Under the pieces are notes generated by a model. It saw nothing but the letters and a program-made list of their open reading frames with translations, did no database searches and had not been told where the DNA came from. Below, one piece after another: positions 1 through 8,582 of a DNA stretch of 24,061 nucleotides. The position numbers were made by a program, and so were the translations under genes. This DNA is from a candidate division KSB1 bacterium. GTDB taxonomy: Bacteria; Zhuqueibacterota; JdFR-76; DREG01. Each line of letters begins with the position of its first letter. Within the stretch, counting starts at the first letter, position 1. The stretch spans positions 1-24,061 of the forward strand of contig JADFJB010000070.1 of the NCBI GenBank assembly GCA_022566355.1, written 5' to 3'.

Positions 1-164
1 TTTCTCTGATCCGACATAAATGCCGTTTTACCACCTTCTTTTATTTCTTTGTTACTTCTTTTTTCACAATTTCTTTATTTGAAATCTTCAATAAATCCAT
101 TTACTTTATACCCATTCATATTTTGATAATACCCAATTTCACAAGTAAACTTAGGAGAATACCC

Positions 165-1028
165 ATGAATGTATTGGTCATTGGTGGTACAGGTACTGTT
201 GGCAGCCAGGTTGTCAAACTTCTTTCAGCAAAAGGAGCAAATGTTAAGGTTACCTCGCAATCCACAGAAAAAATAAATCAATTGCCGGATGGAGTAAGCG
301 GCGTTTTAGCAAATTTAGAAGATAAGAATACCTTGCAACCTGCTTTTGAGGGTATGGAAAATGTCTTTCTTTTGAATGCCGTTTCTATGACTGAAACAGC
401 CCAGGGTTTAGCGGCAGTCGAAGCGGCAAAATCAGCCGGAATCAAACGAATCATTTATTTATCCGTTCATAATCTATATGACGGGTTGCATATTCCCCAT
501 TTTAAAACAAAAGTCCCTATCGAAAATGCCATAAAAGAATCCGGCATTGCTTATACGATCTTAGCGCCAAATAATTATTATCAAAATGATTATTGGTTTA
601 AGCAGGCTATTATGGAGTATGGAGTTTATCCACAACCCGTCGGCGATGTTGGACTTAACCGTGTTGATGTTCGTGACATAGCTGAAGCTGCCGTAAACGC
701 ATTTTTTGAACCTGGCCATGACGGGAAAACATACCCATTAGTCGGACCTGATGTTCATACCGGAAATGATATTGCAGCTATCTTTAGTAAACATTTGGAC
801 AAAGAAATTCATTATGGCGGCAACGATCTGGAAGCATGGGGTGAACAGTCAAAACAATTCTTGCCGGAATGGATGATTCATGATTTCAAGATTATGTATC
901 AACATTTTCAGGATCACGGATTTATTGCATCTGATGAGGACTATATCCAACAAAAAAGGATATTGAAAAAGGACCCCCGCAGCTTCGATGCTTTTGTTGG
1001 TGAACTTGCAGGAGATTGGAAGAGTTGA
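165..1028 (+). CDS. NmrA-like NAD(P)-binding protein (atypical short-chain dehydrogenase)
   Basis: The protein (287 aa) begins with the glycine-rich dinucleotide-binding loop VIGGTGTVGSQVVKLL at about residues 4-19. The body is of the NmrA/atypical SDR type: a YLSVHN segment near residue 100, and an ILAPNNYYQND segment near residue 145 where NmrA proteins usually carry their substrate-side loop. Members of this family bind NAD(P) and act as redox sensors or as reductases/epimerases on small molecules; the substrate cannot be read here. An in-frame TTG lies 42 bases upstream, but ATG at 165 is preferred because TAGGAG sits just before it at 153-158 and the Rossmann strand starts immediately after. 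It is a single gene, with about 460 bases of repeat-bearing non-coding DNA downstream. The family call is firm and the function is open. Confidence 0.88.
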   Translation: MNVLVIGGTGTVGSQVVKLLSAKGANVKVTSQSTEKINQLPDGVSGVLANLEDKNTLQPAFEGMENVFLLNAVSMTETAQGLAAVEAAKSAGIKRIIYLSVHNLYDGLHIPHFKTKVPIENAIKESGIAYTILAPNNYYQNDYWFKQAIMEYGVYPQPVGDVGLNRVDVRDIAEAAVNAFFEPGHDGKTYPLVGPDVHTGNDIAAIFSKHLDKEIHYGGNDLEAWGEQSKQFLPEWMIHDFKIMYQHFQDHGFIASDEDYIQQKRILKKDPRSFDAFVGELAGDWKS

Positions 1029-1162
1029 GACTTTAGTTACACAAACACGATTGTCTTTGCCTCAGTACTCCAGGTTTTTGAGTCCTGTTCTGTGGTTTTA
1101 TCTTTCTGATTTGGCAAATCATATAAAATATTCCTTGCTAAAACCTTTCTTATGTATCTAAT

Positions 1163-1352
1163 TAGTGTCTGAACGAAAAACACCCGCATGCTTTTAGGCT
1201 GTCCGAGAACAGGTTTTGTCACTCCTGCATGCTTAAAGCGGGTGTTATTCCGTGCTTGATAACGTAAAAAGATCCCCGATAATCCCGCCCAGGCGGGACG
1301 GGAATGACATTTTGGTAGGGCTCGAACAGCAGGCTTACCCGCTAAAAGCATG
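1163..1352. repeat. MITE-like inverted-repeat element, one recognisable terminus
   Basis: The left end reads TTAGTGTCTGAACGAAAA, nearly the same as the ends of the element at 20240-20375 (AGTGTCTRAMCGAAAA). Inside are nested palindromes. AACACCCGC near 1179 pairs with GCGGGTGTT near 1238, and CATGCTTTTAG at 1187-1197 pairs with CTAAAAGCATG at 1342-1352. A GTCATTCCCG core occurs on the minus strand near 1300. No matching right terminus was found before 1489, so the copy looks truncated or rearranged. The rest of the 1029-1489 gap shows only the ribosome site of the next gene at its end. Confidence 0.6.
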
Positions 1353-1489
1353 TGGAAACAAGTTTTTGCAAGAAAGATTTACAGGAATGCTCAGGCATTA
1401 ATGAGTTGATAGGTATTCCCTTTGAATCATCTCAATCGTTTATTTAAAACAGGTGCACATTTTATTTCAACAAAAGAAAGGAGTTGTTC

Positions 1490-4198
1490 ATGCGTTTAAG
1501 ATTGTTACTGACGATTATTCTATCCATGATTTTATTTCCAGGTAAAGGATACTCACAAGATTTCGAATTCTATCCGAATGCGAGTTATAATCCAAATATC
1601 CCAACTTTGCAGCAAGTTGTGGGTCATAAATGGGGTGAAAAGGTAACCATGCATCACGAGGTGCAGCAATACATAAAAGCATTGGCCGAGGCTTCACCAA
1701 ATGTCGAAGTGGTTGAATATGGAAAAACCTGGGAAGGACGAACGCTTTACTATCTCATCGTCGCTTCACAAGAAAACATGGCAAGAATAGATGATATCAA
1801 AGCAGGTATGAAAAAACTTGCTAATCCACAAACCATCAACGATAGGGAAGCAAATCAATTAATCGCCTCATTACCTTCGATCACATGGTTGGCTTATGGC
1901 GTACACGGTAATGAAATTTCCAGTACAGACGCCGGCTTGCTAACCGCTTATCACCTGGCCGCCGCAGTCAATGATACACTGGCGCAATCTGTTTTGCAAA
2001 ACAGTATCGTCCTCATCGATCCAATGCAAAACCCGGATGGCCGCGACCGTTTCATCAATTATTTTCGCCAAACTCGCGGCCGCTGGGCTGACGAAAACCA
2101 ACAGTCTGCCGAGCATCGGGAAGTCTGGCCTGGTGGTCGTACCAACCACTATCTTTTCGACATGAACCGGGATTGGTTCGCATTAACCCAGCCGGAAACC
2201 CGGGGTAAAGTAGCGCTATTTTTAGACTGGTATCCGCAAGTCGTGGTGGATTTACATGAGATGGGTTCAAACTCGACGTATTATTTTGCGCCACCGGCTG
2301 ATCCGTTAAATCCAGAAATACCGCCTGCCCAACTTCAATGGCTGAAAAACTACGGTAAGGATATTGCCAGGTGGTTTGACCGAATGAAGTTCGACTATTT
2401 TACGCGCGAAGTTTTTGATTCATTTTATCCAGGTTATGGTGAAGGCTGGCCGATGTTTCATGGATCAATAGGAATGACTTATGAGCAAGCTTCTACCCGA
2501 GGTCTGGTAGTAAAACGAAGCGATGAAACTGTCATGCATTATCGTGAAACCGTGCAGCACCATTTCATTTCCTCACTATCAACTGCCGAGACTTCCGCAA
2601 AAAATCGACAGGATCTCCTGAAATACTTTTATGAATATCGTCGCTCAGCGATTGAAGAAGGCGGTCGTGAACAAATCAAAGAATTTATTTTTACCCCGGG
2701 AAACGATCCTGACCACGCCGCTAAACTGGCAGGGCTGTTACTCTCACAAGGAGTAGAGGTACAACAAGCAACAGAATCATTCAGCAATAGCAAAGTGGAA
2801 GATTATTACGATGGCGGTGTCCAATCGAAGACTTTTCCCGCAGGAACTTATCTTGTCTCGTTAAGTCAACCCGCAAAGCGCATGGCCAAAACTTTGCTTA
2901 TTAAGCAAGTTTCAATGGATGATAAATTTATCCAGGAACAAATCAGGCGGCAGAAAAAAAGATTGGGCAACCAGATTTACGATGTCACGGGTTGGTCGCT
3001 GCCATTATTATATGATGTGGATGCTTATATGGCCCATGTGCCTTCCAAGGGTCAATTCAAAAAATTGGAGCACACTCCCGCTTCTGTGGGAAAAATAAGC
3101 GGTAAGGCAAAATTGGCGTATCTTATTCAATGGGGAACGCATTCCGCCGCCAGGGCGCTTGCGAGACTATTCCGAGAAAAGATCAGAGTTTTCTCGTCCG
3201 ACAAGCCATTTTCCCTGGAAGGGAGAAAATATCCAAGCGGATCCCTGATTATCAAAACCAAAAACAATCCGGATGATTTATATGAAAAACTGGCAAAAAT
3301 TGCTGGTGAAGAAAACCTTGATATTTTTGCGACCCACTCATCCTGGGTTGATGAAGGCGTTAATTTCGGCAGCGGTCAGGTTAAATATTTGAAAAAACCA
3401 AAAATTGCCTTGGCTTACAACACCCCAACCTCATCCTATTCCACAGGTTGGACCAGGTATATCATAGAACAGACTTATGGATATCCAGTGACAGTCATCC
3501 GAACGGAGCAATTAGGCAGTGCGGATTTAACCAAGTTTAATGTGATAATTTTACCTAACGCCCGTGGCGGCTATAGTCGTGCTCTTGGAGACGACGGTAC
3601 AGAGAGAATAAAAAATTGGATCAGGAGTGGCGGCACACTGGTAACTTATGGCCAGGCCACTTATTGGTTGACAGGTGAAAAGGTTGGTTTGCTGGCAACC
3701 AATCGTGAGCTAAAAGGCGGCAAGCCTGATAAACCAAAGAAAGATAAAACAGACAAAGATAAAACAGACAAAGATGAAGAAAACAAACCAGATCTGACCA
3801 AGACTTTCGATGTGGAAAAAGAGATCCAGCCGGAGAAAGAGCTGCCGACCAGTTTGGCCGGCGCTATATTACGCATTTCCCTCGATAAAGAGCATTGGCT
3901 TGCCTTTGGTTACGACGGAGATGCAAATGTTTTAACCGAGGGCCGGAATATATTTACACCCCTTAAACTGGATAAAGGACGAAATGTAGGACTTTATATG
4001 CCTGAAGACAAAGTGCTGCTCAGTGGGTTTATCTGGGATGATTATAAAAAGCAAATTGCAAACAAGGCTTATTTAATGCACCAACGACTTGGTCAAGGTA
4101 ATGTAGTGGCTTTTGCCCAGGATCCAAATTATCGAGCATTTTTTGACGGCCTCAATTTGCTTTTGATCAATGCGATCTTTTTAGGACCCTCTCATTAA
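1490..4198 (+). CDS. Secreted M14-family zinc carboxypeptidase with C-terminal amidotransferase-like domain
   Basis: The protein (902 aa) has an N-terminal signal peptide: a basic MRLR start, a hydrophobic stretch, and a likely cleavage after GYSQ near residue 23. The M14 fold follows at about residues 40-360. Its zinc ligands are the H and E of HGNE (about 139-142) and a third histidine in DLHEMGS (about 256). NPDGR (about 181-185) supplies the substrate-carboxylate arginine region, and the E of YEQASTRG (about 332) fits the catalytic glutamate. The second half holds a Rossmann/glutamine-amidotransferase-like domain (about 635-735) containing VIILPNARGG and GGTLVTYGQ. This domain is interrupted by a Lys/Asp-rich linker at about 743-770. 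The protein probably hydrolyses peptides or peptide-like substrates outside the cytoplasm. ATG 1490 is chosen over the in-frame TTG at 1484 because GAAAGGAG lies at 1476-1483 with ideal spacing. The ligand motifs are complete, so it should be active. Confidence 0.92.
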   Translation: MRLRLLLTIILSMILFPGKGYSQDFEFYPNASYNPNIPTLQQVVGHKWGEKVTMHHEVQQYIKALAEASPNVEVVEYGKTWEGRTLYYLIVASQENMARIDDIKAGMKKLANPQTINDREANQLIASLPSITWLAYGVHGNEISSTDAGLLTAYHLAAAVNDTLAQSVLQNSIVLIDPMQNPDGRDRFINYFRQTRGRWADENQQSAEHREVWPGGRTNHYLFDMNRDWFALTQPETRGKVALFLDWYPQVVVDLHEMGSNSTYYFAPPADPLNPEIPPAQLQWLKNYGKDIARWFDRMKFDYFTREVFDSFYPGYGEGWPMFHGSIGMTYEQASTRGLVVKRSDETVMHYRETVQHHFISSLSTAETSAKNRQDLLKYFYEYRRSAIEEGGREQIKEFIFTPGNDPDHAAKLAGLLLSQGVEVQQATESFSNSKVEDYYDGGVQSKTFPAGTYLVSLSQPAKRMAKTLLIKQVSMDDKFIQEQIRRQKKRLGNQIYDVTGWSLPLLYDVDAYMAHVPSKGQFKKLEHTPASVGKISGKAKLAYLIQWGTHSAARALARLFREKIRVFSSDKPFSLEGRKYPSGSLIIKTKNNPDDLYEKLAKIAGEENLDIFATHSSWVDEGVNFGSGQVKYLKKPKIALAYNTPTSSYSTGWTRYIIEQTYGYPVTVIRTEQLGSADLTKFNVIILPNARGGYSRALGDDGTERIKNWIRSGGTLVTYGQATYWLTGEKVGLLATNRELKGGKPDKPKKDKTDKDKTDKDEENKPDLTKTFDVEKEIQPEKELPTSLAGAILRISLDKEHWLAFGYDGDANVLTEGRNIFTPLKLDKGRNVGLYMPEDKVLLSGFIWDDYKKQIANKAYLMHQRLGQGNVVAFAQDPNYRAFFDGLNLLLINAIFLGPSH

Positions 4199-4204
4199 AG
4201 ATTA

Positions 4205-4290
4205 GCTGTTTTTTTTAGACAGGATAAACAGGATTATCAGGATATAAATCCAGTATATCTTGTTAATCCTGTCAAAAAAGAAAAAACAGC
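4205..4290. repeat. Short inverted repeat between the peptidase and the first kinase
   Basis: The left arm GCTGTTTTTTTTAGACAGGA (running on to about 4234) is matched in reverse complement by the right arm ending TCTTTTTT...ACAGC at 4265-4290. Both arms contain the GACAGGAT-AACA-GGAT theme. The hairpin starts 7 bases after the peptidase stop and ends 8 bases before the kinase ATG. It may therefore act both as a transcription terminator (it is U-rich) and as part of the kinase leader. Confidence 0.65.
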
Positions 4291-4297
4291 ATGTGTT

Positions 4298-6175
4298 ATG
4301 AATAAAATCCCGGAACTCGAAAAAGAACTTGCCAGACTTGGAAAGGATCAATCAAAAAAAAGGATTGATGCCCTTAACAAACTGGCCTGGGAAATTGGCT
4401 TCAACGATATTAAGAAAGCATACCAATATAGTAGCGAAGCTTATGAATTATCCTTAGCCCACAATTATGATTCGGGAAAAGCGAAGGGCTTGTTGATGGC
4501 TACCTATTATCTGTATTCACAAAGCGATTTTGAAGCTGCTATCAATAAAGGCAAACAAGCTTTTGAATTATTCAAAGAATTAAATGACAAAGAAGGGCAA
4601 GCTCACATTTTAACCGGATTTGGTATGATTCAATGGGGATTAGGTGATTACGAAAAAGCCTTAAAATACATGCTTGATGGCTTGAAGATTTACGAGAAGA
4701 TTGACAGTTTGGAATACCAATCATGGACATTGACTTCCCTTGGCGGGGTCTATCAGGAAATCGGCGATCCGGATCAGGCATTGTACTATCATTTTAAGAG
4801 TCTTGATGTTTTTGAACAGATCAATAATGAATTGGGCAAAGGCAGGGCTCTTAGTGGAATTAGTACTGTTTACTTCAGTCTCGGTGAATACGAGTCTGCC
4901 CTGGAAAACCACTTTAAATGTTTGCAAATATTCTTGGATCAAGGTCACAAGTTGAGTATTGCCAGGGCGATGAACGATATTGGCAATGTTCAAATGGCTA
5001 TAGGTAAACTTGATGAAGCTTTAAATTATTATGAAGGAAGTCTTAAGATTCGCCAGGAACTGGAAACTAAAACTGCAGAAACGACAAGTCTGATTAATTT
5101 AGGTAAATTATATAATCAAAAAAAAGAAGGTCAAAAAGCATTGGCCTATCTTAAAAAATCGTTGACAATATCGACTAAACTTGGCCTAAAACCAAAACTC
5201 TATCAAACTCATCAAGCGATGTCGGAAGCTTATTACCTTATCAGGAATTACGAAAGGTCTTTAATTCACCAGAAAGAATTTCAAAAAGTGAAGGAAGAAG
5301 TTTTCAATGAAGAAATAGACACAAAACTAAAGAATTTGCAAATTGGTTTTGAGATCGAAAAATCCGAGAAGGAGGCAGAGATTCAAAGACTGCGAAATGT
5401 TGAATTAGCCGACACTCTCGAAAAACTCAAACTGGCGCAAGTGCGGTTGGTACAATCCGGTAAAATGGCAGCCCTGGCTAATTTGATCAGCGGAATCGTT
5501 CATGAGGTCAATGCACCGATTTCGGAAGCAACTAAAAATATGGAGCAAATTATTCACAGCGTTCAAAGGATTAAGGATGGTCTTGCAGAAACAGAGCGTG
5601 AAAATGGCAACGGCAGTCTCTTAGAAGAAATTGATCGTATCCATTCTTACAATCAACAAAGCGTTGAAGCAGCACAAAGAATCAAACAACTCATCAAAAA
5701 TTTAAAGAATTTCGCCAAATTGGATGAAGCCAAATTGCAATCGGTGGACATCCATGATTGCATAGAAAGTTCCCTGGCAGTGATTACTCCACAATTACCC
5801 GGTACCATTGAAGTGCAAAAAAAATATGGTTCCATACCCAAAATTAATGCCTACGTGCAGGAATTAAACCAGGTTTTTATTACACTCTTAGCAAATGCAG
5901 TTGAAGCCATTGAAAAAAAAGGGACGATAAAAATTAAAACCAACTCCAGTGATAATACTATCCATATTAAAATTTCGGATACCGGAAGAGGCATTCCAAA
6001 AAATAAGCTGAATAAAATTTTTGATATTGGTCTTAGCGAGAAAGAAACCGGTATGCGAATGCAGGTTAACCTGGCGAATTCTTATCGTATTATTCAAAAA
6101 CATAAAGGACAAATGACTGTTAAAAGTAAACCGGGTAAGGAAACTTCTTTCGAAATACGCTTGCCCATCAATTAA
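4298..6175 (+). CDS. TPR-containing soluble sensor histidine kinase (paralogue 1)
   Basis: The protein (625 aa) has no signal peptide or membrane segment, so it is probably cytoplasmic. Residues about 30-340 are consecutive tetratricopeptide repeats, with signatures such as GDYEKALKYMLDGLKI and GDPDQALYYHFKSL. A charged coiled coil (about 345-390) leads into the kinase core. The H-box is HEVNAP with the phospho-acceptor His402, the N-box is NQVFITLLANAVEAI with Asn533, and the G1 box is DTGRG at 561-565. The usual glycine-rich G2 segment is strongly altered to MQVNLANS. The TPR array presumably senses a protein partner. No response regulator gene is adjacent, so it is an orphan kinase here. 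No clear Shine-Dalgarno precedes ATG 4298. It is closely related to the next kinase throughout its length. The kinase family is certain, but its activity is uncertain because of the G2 change. Confidence 0.9.
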   Translation: MNKIPELEKELARLGKDQSKKRIDALNKLAWEIGFNDIKKAYQYSSEAYELSLAHNYDSGKAKGLLMATYYLYSQSDFEAAINKGKQAFELFKELNDKEGQAHILTGFGMIQWGLGDYEKALKYMLDGLKIYEKIDSLEYQSWTLTSLGGVYQEIGDPDQALYYHFKSLDVFEQINNELGKGRALSGISTVYFSLGEYESALENHFKCLQIFLDQGHKLSIARAMNDIGNVQMAIGKLDEALNYYEGSLKIRQELETKTAETTSLINLGKLYNQKKEGQKALAYLKKSLTISTKLGLKPKLYQTHQAMSEAYYLIRNYERSLIHQKEFQKVKEEVFNEEIDTKLKNLQIGFEIEKSEKEAEIQRLRNVELADTLEKLKLAQVRLVQSGKMAALANLISGIVHEVNAPISEATKNMEQIIHSVQRIKDGLAETERENGNGSLLEEIDRIHSYNQQSVEAAQRIKQLIKNLKNFAKLDEAKLQSVDIHDCIESSLAVITPQLPGTIEVQKKYGSIPKINAYVQELNQVFITLLANAVEAIEKKGTIKIKTNSSDNTIHIKISDTGRGIPKNKLNKIFDIGLSEKETGMRMQVNLANSYRIIQKHKGQMTVKSKPGKETSFEIRLPIN

Positions 6176-6176
6176 A

Positions 6177-6372
6177 AGGCTGTGTGAAAATGCAATATCA
6201 TCACAAAAACACAATAACGTTCAACTTTTTGTCATTCCGTAGGAATCTTGTTATGGTTTATGTAAGGTGTTGTTTTTTAACAAGTTTCTTCCAGAATGAC
6301 ATGTCTCAATCTTTTGGAAAATAGTTATAAAATCTGTGGAAATCTGCAACTAATATTGTTTTCACACAGTCT
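6177..6372. repeat. MITE-like element with TGTGTGAAAA termini
   Basis: The terminal inverted repeats are AGGCTGTGTGAAAA (6177-6190) and its near-perfect reverse complement TTTTCACACAGTCT (6359-6372). An inner palindrome pairs GTCATTCCGTAGGAATC (from 6231) with the segment ending CCAGAATGACA (6301). The element starts one base after the kinase stop codon. It encodes nothing and resembles a non-autonomous miniature element. Confidence 0.72.
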
Positions 6373-6476
6373 CTTAACCTGACCTATTCATAAGCCTTAT
6401 CACTTTTATTCGAGAAAAGAGCTTTTTCACCCTATTTTATGCATAACATTCAACTTTATCAAATATATGGAAATAG

Positions 6477-6650
6477 ATCCCGTCGCGCAGGCTGTTGCAG
6501 AATACACATATCTAGCGAAATGTCATTCTGAACGAAGTGAAGAATCTCTTGATTTTATTGGGTTTATGACAATTCAGAGATCCTTCGCTACGCTCAGGAT
6601 GACAATTTTATTATCTTTGGATGCATTTGCAACAACCTCCGCGACGGGAT
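6477..6650. repeat. MITE-like element with ATCCCGTCGCG termini, overlapping the start of the second kinase
   Basis: The ends are ATCCCGTCGCGCAGGCTGTT (from 6477) and the reverse complement of ATCCCGTCGCGGAGGTTGTT (ending at 6650), so about 25 bases match with few differences. The interior is a long palindrome: GTCATTCTGAACGAAGTGAA (from 6522) against the segment ending CTCAGGATGACA (6604). This is a common type of intergenic repeat. The right terminus contains the ATG at 6621 from which the kinase frame opens. Confidence 0.78.
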
Positions 6651-8570
6651 GAACAAGATCCAGAGTATCCATTGAACGAAAAAATCAAAGTTCTAGAAGA
6701 TAAATTAAAAGCTCTCCCTGTCGATCTTGAGTCCAGGGAAAAAGTTGACCACCTCAATGACTTAGCCTGGGAATTGGGACTCACCGACACAAAACGAGCT
6801 TTCTCACTAAGCAAAGACGCGCTTAAATTATCCCGTAAAATAGATTACGATATCGGTCTGGCATATGGATACAGAAACTTGGGATACTGTCAGCTGATCT
6901 CATCTCAATTGGAAGAAGGGCTACAAAACGCTCAAAATGCGATGGACCGTTTTAAAGCTCTGAATGATAAAAAGGGTGAAGCTACGGCAATGGATACGAT
7001 TTCACTAATCTTTTGGAGGCTAGGTCATTATGACGAAGCTTTGAATTGCTCTTTTATGGCGCTCGATCTTAATAATGAAATTAAAGATAAACGTGGCCAG
7101 GCCTGGGCCTTGCAAAATATTGGTTTAATATATTTAGAAGTTGGTGATAAAAAACTTTCGCTCGATTTTTTCGATAAGTCATTAAAGTTATTTCGTAAGA
7201 TTGGTTACCTGGTTGGTGAAGCCAGAGTGTATACAGGATTGGGGCAAGTTTATCAAAATTCAGGAGAATTAGAAAATGCCTTACAATTTCACTTAAAGAG
7301 TCTTGGAATCTCACAGACAACACAAATAAAAATTGGAATAGCAACTACGTCGATTGCTATTGGAACGATCTATCATAAATTGGGTCAATTCGAACAGGCT
7401 TTGGAATATTTCAACAATAGTCTGAAGCAATTGGAACAATTTGAAAATAAAGAGATTAAAGCGACCACACTATTATGCCTTGGAAACCTTTATGCAGATC
7501 ACCAGGATTCTTCCAAAGCTTTCGAATATCTGGATGAAGCATTGTCATTAATCAAACAAACCAAAGCCAAGCCCACAGCTTTCAAAATACATGAAGCTTT
7601 ATCCCATCTTTATGAATCCCGCAAAAATTTTAAAAAAGCCCTGGTTCATTTTAAGAGATATCAAAAATTCAAAGATTCAGTTTATAACGATGATAGTAAA
7701 ATCAAAGTCAAAAATATGCAAATTCGAATGCATGTTGAGAAATCGTATAAAGAAGCTGAAATTCAAAGAATCAAGAATATTGAATTAGCAAAATCTCTTG
7801 AAGATCTAAAGCAAACCCAGGCCAGGTTAATCCAATCTGAAGGCATGGCTGCATTGGGTAGTTTGGTTGCCGGAATAACCCATGATATGAACTCACCCCT
7901 GGCTGTCATCACAAGTAACACAGATGTTATCGATCGAGCATTGACAAAAATTAAAAGAGGATTCCTGGCAAAAGAAAATCAACCTATCAAATTGAACAAA
8001 AATTTGATGCAAACTCTGGACATTATCAAACCTAATTCTGAGTCCATATTGCAAGCCGGTAAGCGAGTTGAAAAAATCGTCAATAATTTGAAAAGATTCA
8101 CTCACTCGCATGAAGAAGAATTACAAATAACAGATCTCAATTATGAGCTTGAAAATACGATTGCGTTAACTACACCCCGACTACCTGAGAACACAGAAAT
8201 CATTAAAGAATTTGGAGCTTTACCAAAAATCAAGGTTTATCACCAGGAATTAAACCAGGTTTTCATGACTCTTCTAGTTAATGCAGCCGAGGCTATAAGG
8301 GATAAAGGGACCATTACAATCAAAACCTCTACTGAAAATAATCATGTAACCATATTCATATCCGATACGGGCAAGGGCATCGCTAAAAATAAATTGGCCA
8401 AAATTTTTGAGGTTGGTTTTAGCCAAAAAGAATCACGCGTGCAGATGAATGTTGGCCTAGCCAGTTCCTACAATATCATTCAAAGGCACGAAGGAGAAAT
8501 TCAGGTTAAAAGCGAAGTTGGCAAAGGGACCAGGTACCAAATAAAATTACCTGTTAATTTAAGCGATTAA
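6621..8570 (+). CDS. TPR-containing soluble sensor histidine kinase (paralogue 2)
   Basis: The protein (649 aa from ATG 6621) has the same layout as the kinase at 4298: TPRs at about 45-360, a coiled coil, then the core. The phospho-acceptor is His421 in HDMNSPL, the N-box is NQVFMTLLVNAAEAI with Asn554, and G1 is DTGKG from 582. The G2 region reads MNVGLASS and keeps one glycine that the paralogue has lost. The start is ambiguous. Residues 1-10 are encoded by the right end of the inverted-repeat element, and alignment with the paralogue begins at the TTG codon at 6672 (LNEKIKVLEDKL). The ancestral start was therefore probably at or near 6672, and ATG 6621 may be a later gain. Neither start has a convincing ribosome site. 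No signal peptide or membrane segment is present, and there is no response regulator nearby. Confidence 0.88.
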   Translation: MHLQQPPRRDEQDPEYPLNEKIKVLEDKLKALPVDLESREKVDHLNDLAWELGLTDTKRAFSLSKDALKLSRKIDYDIGLAYGYRNLGYCQLISSQLEEGLQNAQNAMDRFKALNDKKGEATAMDTISLIFWRLGHYDEALNCSFMALDLNNEIKDKRGQAWALQNIGLIYLEVGDKKLSLDFFDKSLKLFRKIGYLVGEARVYTGLGQVYQNSGELENALQFHLKSLGISQTTQIKIGIATTSIAIGTIYHKLGQFEQALEYFNNSLKQLEQFENKEIKATTLLCLGNLYADHQDSSKAFEYLDEALSLIKQTKAKPTAFKIHEALSHLYESRKNFKKALVHFKRYQKFKDSVYNDDSKIKVKNMQIRMHVEKSYKEAEIQRIKNIELAKSLEDLKQTQARLIQSEGMAALGSLVAGITHDMNSPLAVITSNTDVIDRALTKIKRGFLAKENQPIKLNKNLMQTLDIIKPNSESILQAGKRVEKIVNNLKRFTHSHEEELQITDLNYELENTIALTTPRLPENTEIIKEFGALPKIKVYHQELNQVFMTLLVNAAEAIRDKGTITIKTSTENNHVTIFISDTGKGIAKNKLAKIFEVGFSQKESRVQMNVGLASSYNIIQRHEGEIQVKSEVGKGTRYQIKLPVNLSD

Positions 8571-8582
8571 CCTGGATAATTC

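Noticed and set aside
1-34. Possible divergent regulator start on the minus strand (GTG at 34, reading VVKRHLCRIRE), resembling the start of an HxlR family protein next to the NmrA gene.
   Set aside because: Only about eleven codons are visible before the window edge and there is no good ribosome site, so the resemblance cannot be tested.
1037-1351. Minus-strand open frame of about 104 codons.
   Set aside because: It lies wholly across the inverted-repeat element and its flank. Its sequence is explained by palindromes and shows no family motif.
4205-4290. CRISPR-like or tandem repeat suspicion from the GACAGGAT-AACAGGAT segments.
   Set aside because: The units are not regularly spaced and form a single inverted pair, with no spacers and no cas genes nearby.
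6467-6652. Plus-strand open frame of 61 codons between the kinases.
   Set aside because: It is a translation of the MITE-like element (the CHSERSEESLDF type of read-through typical of these palindromes) and not a gene.
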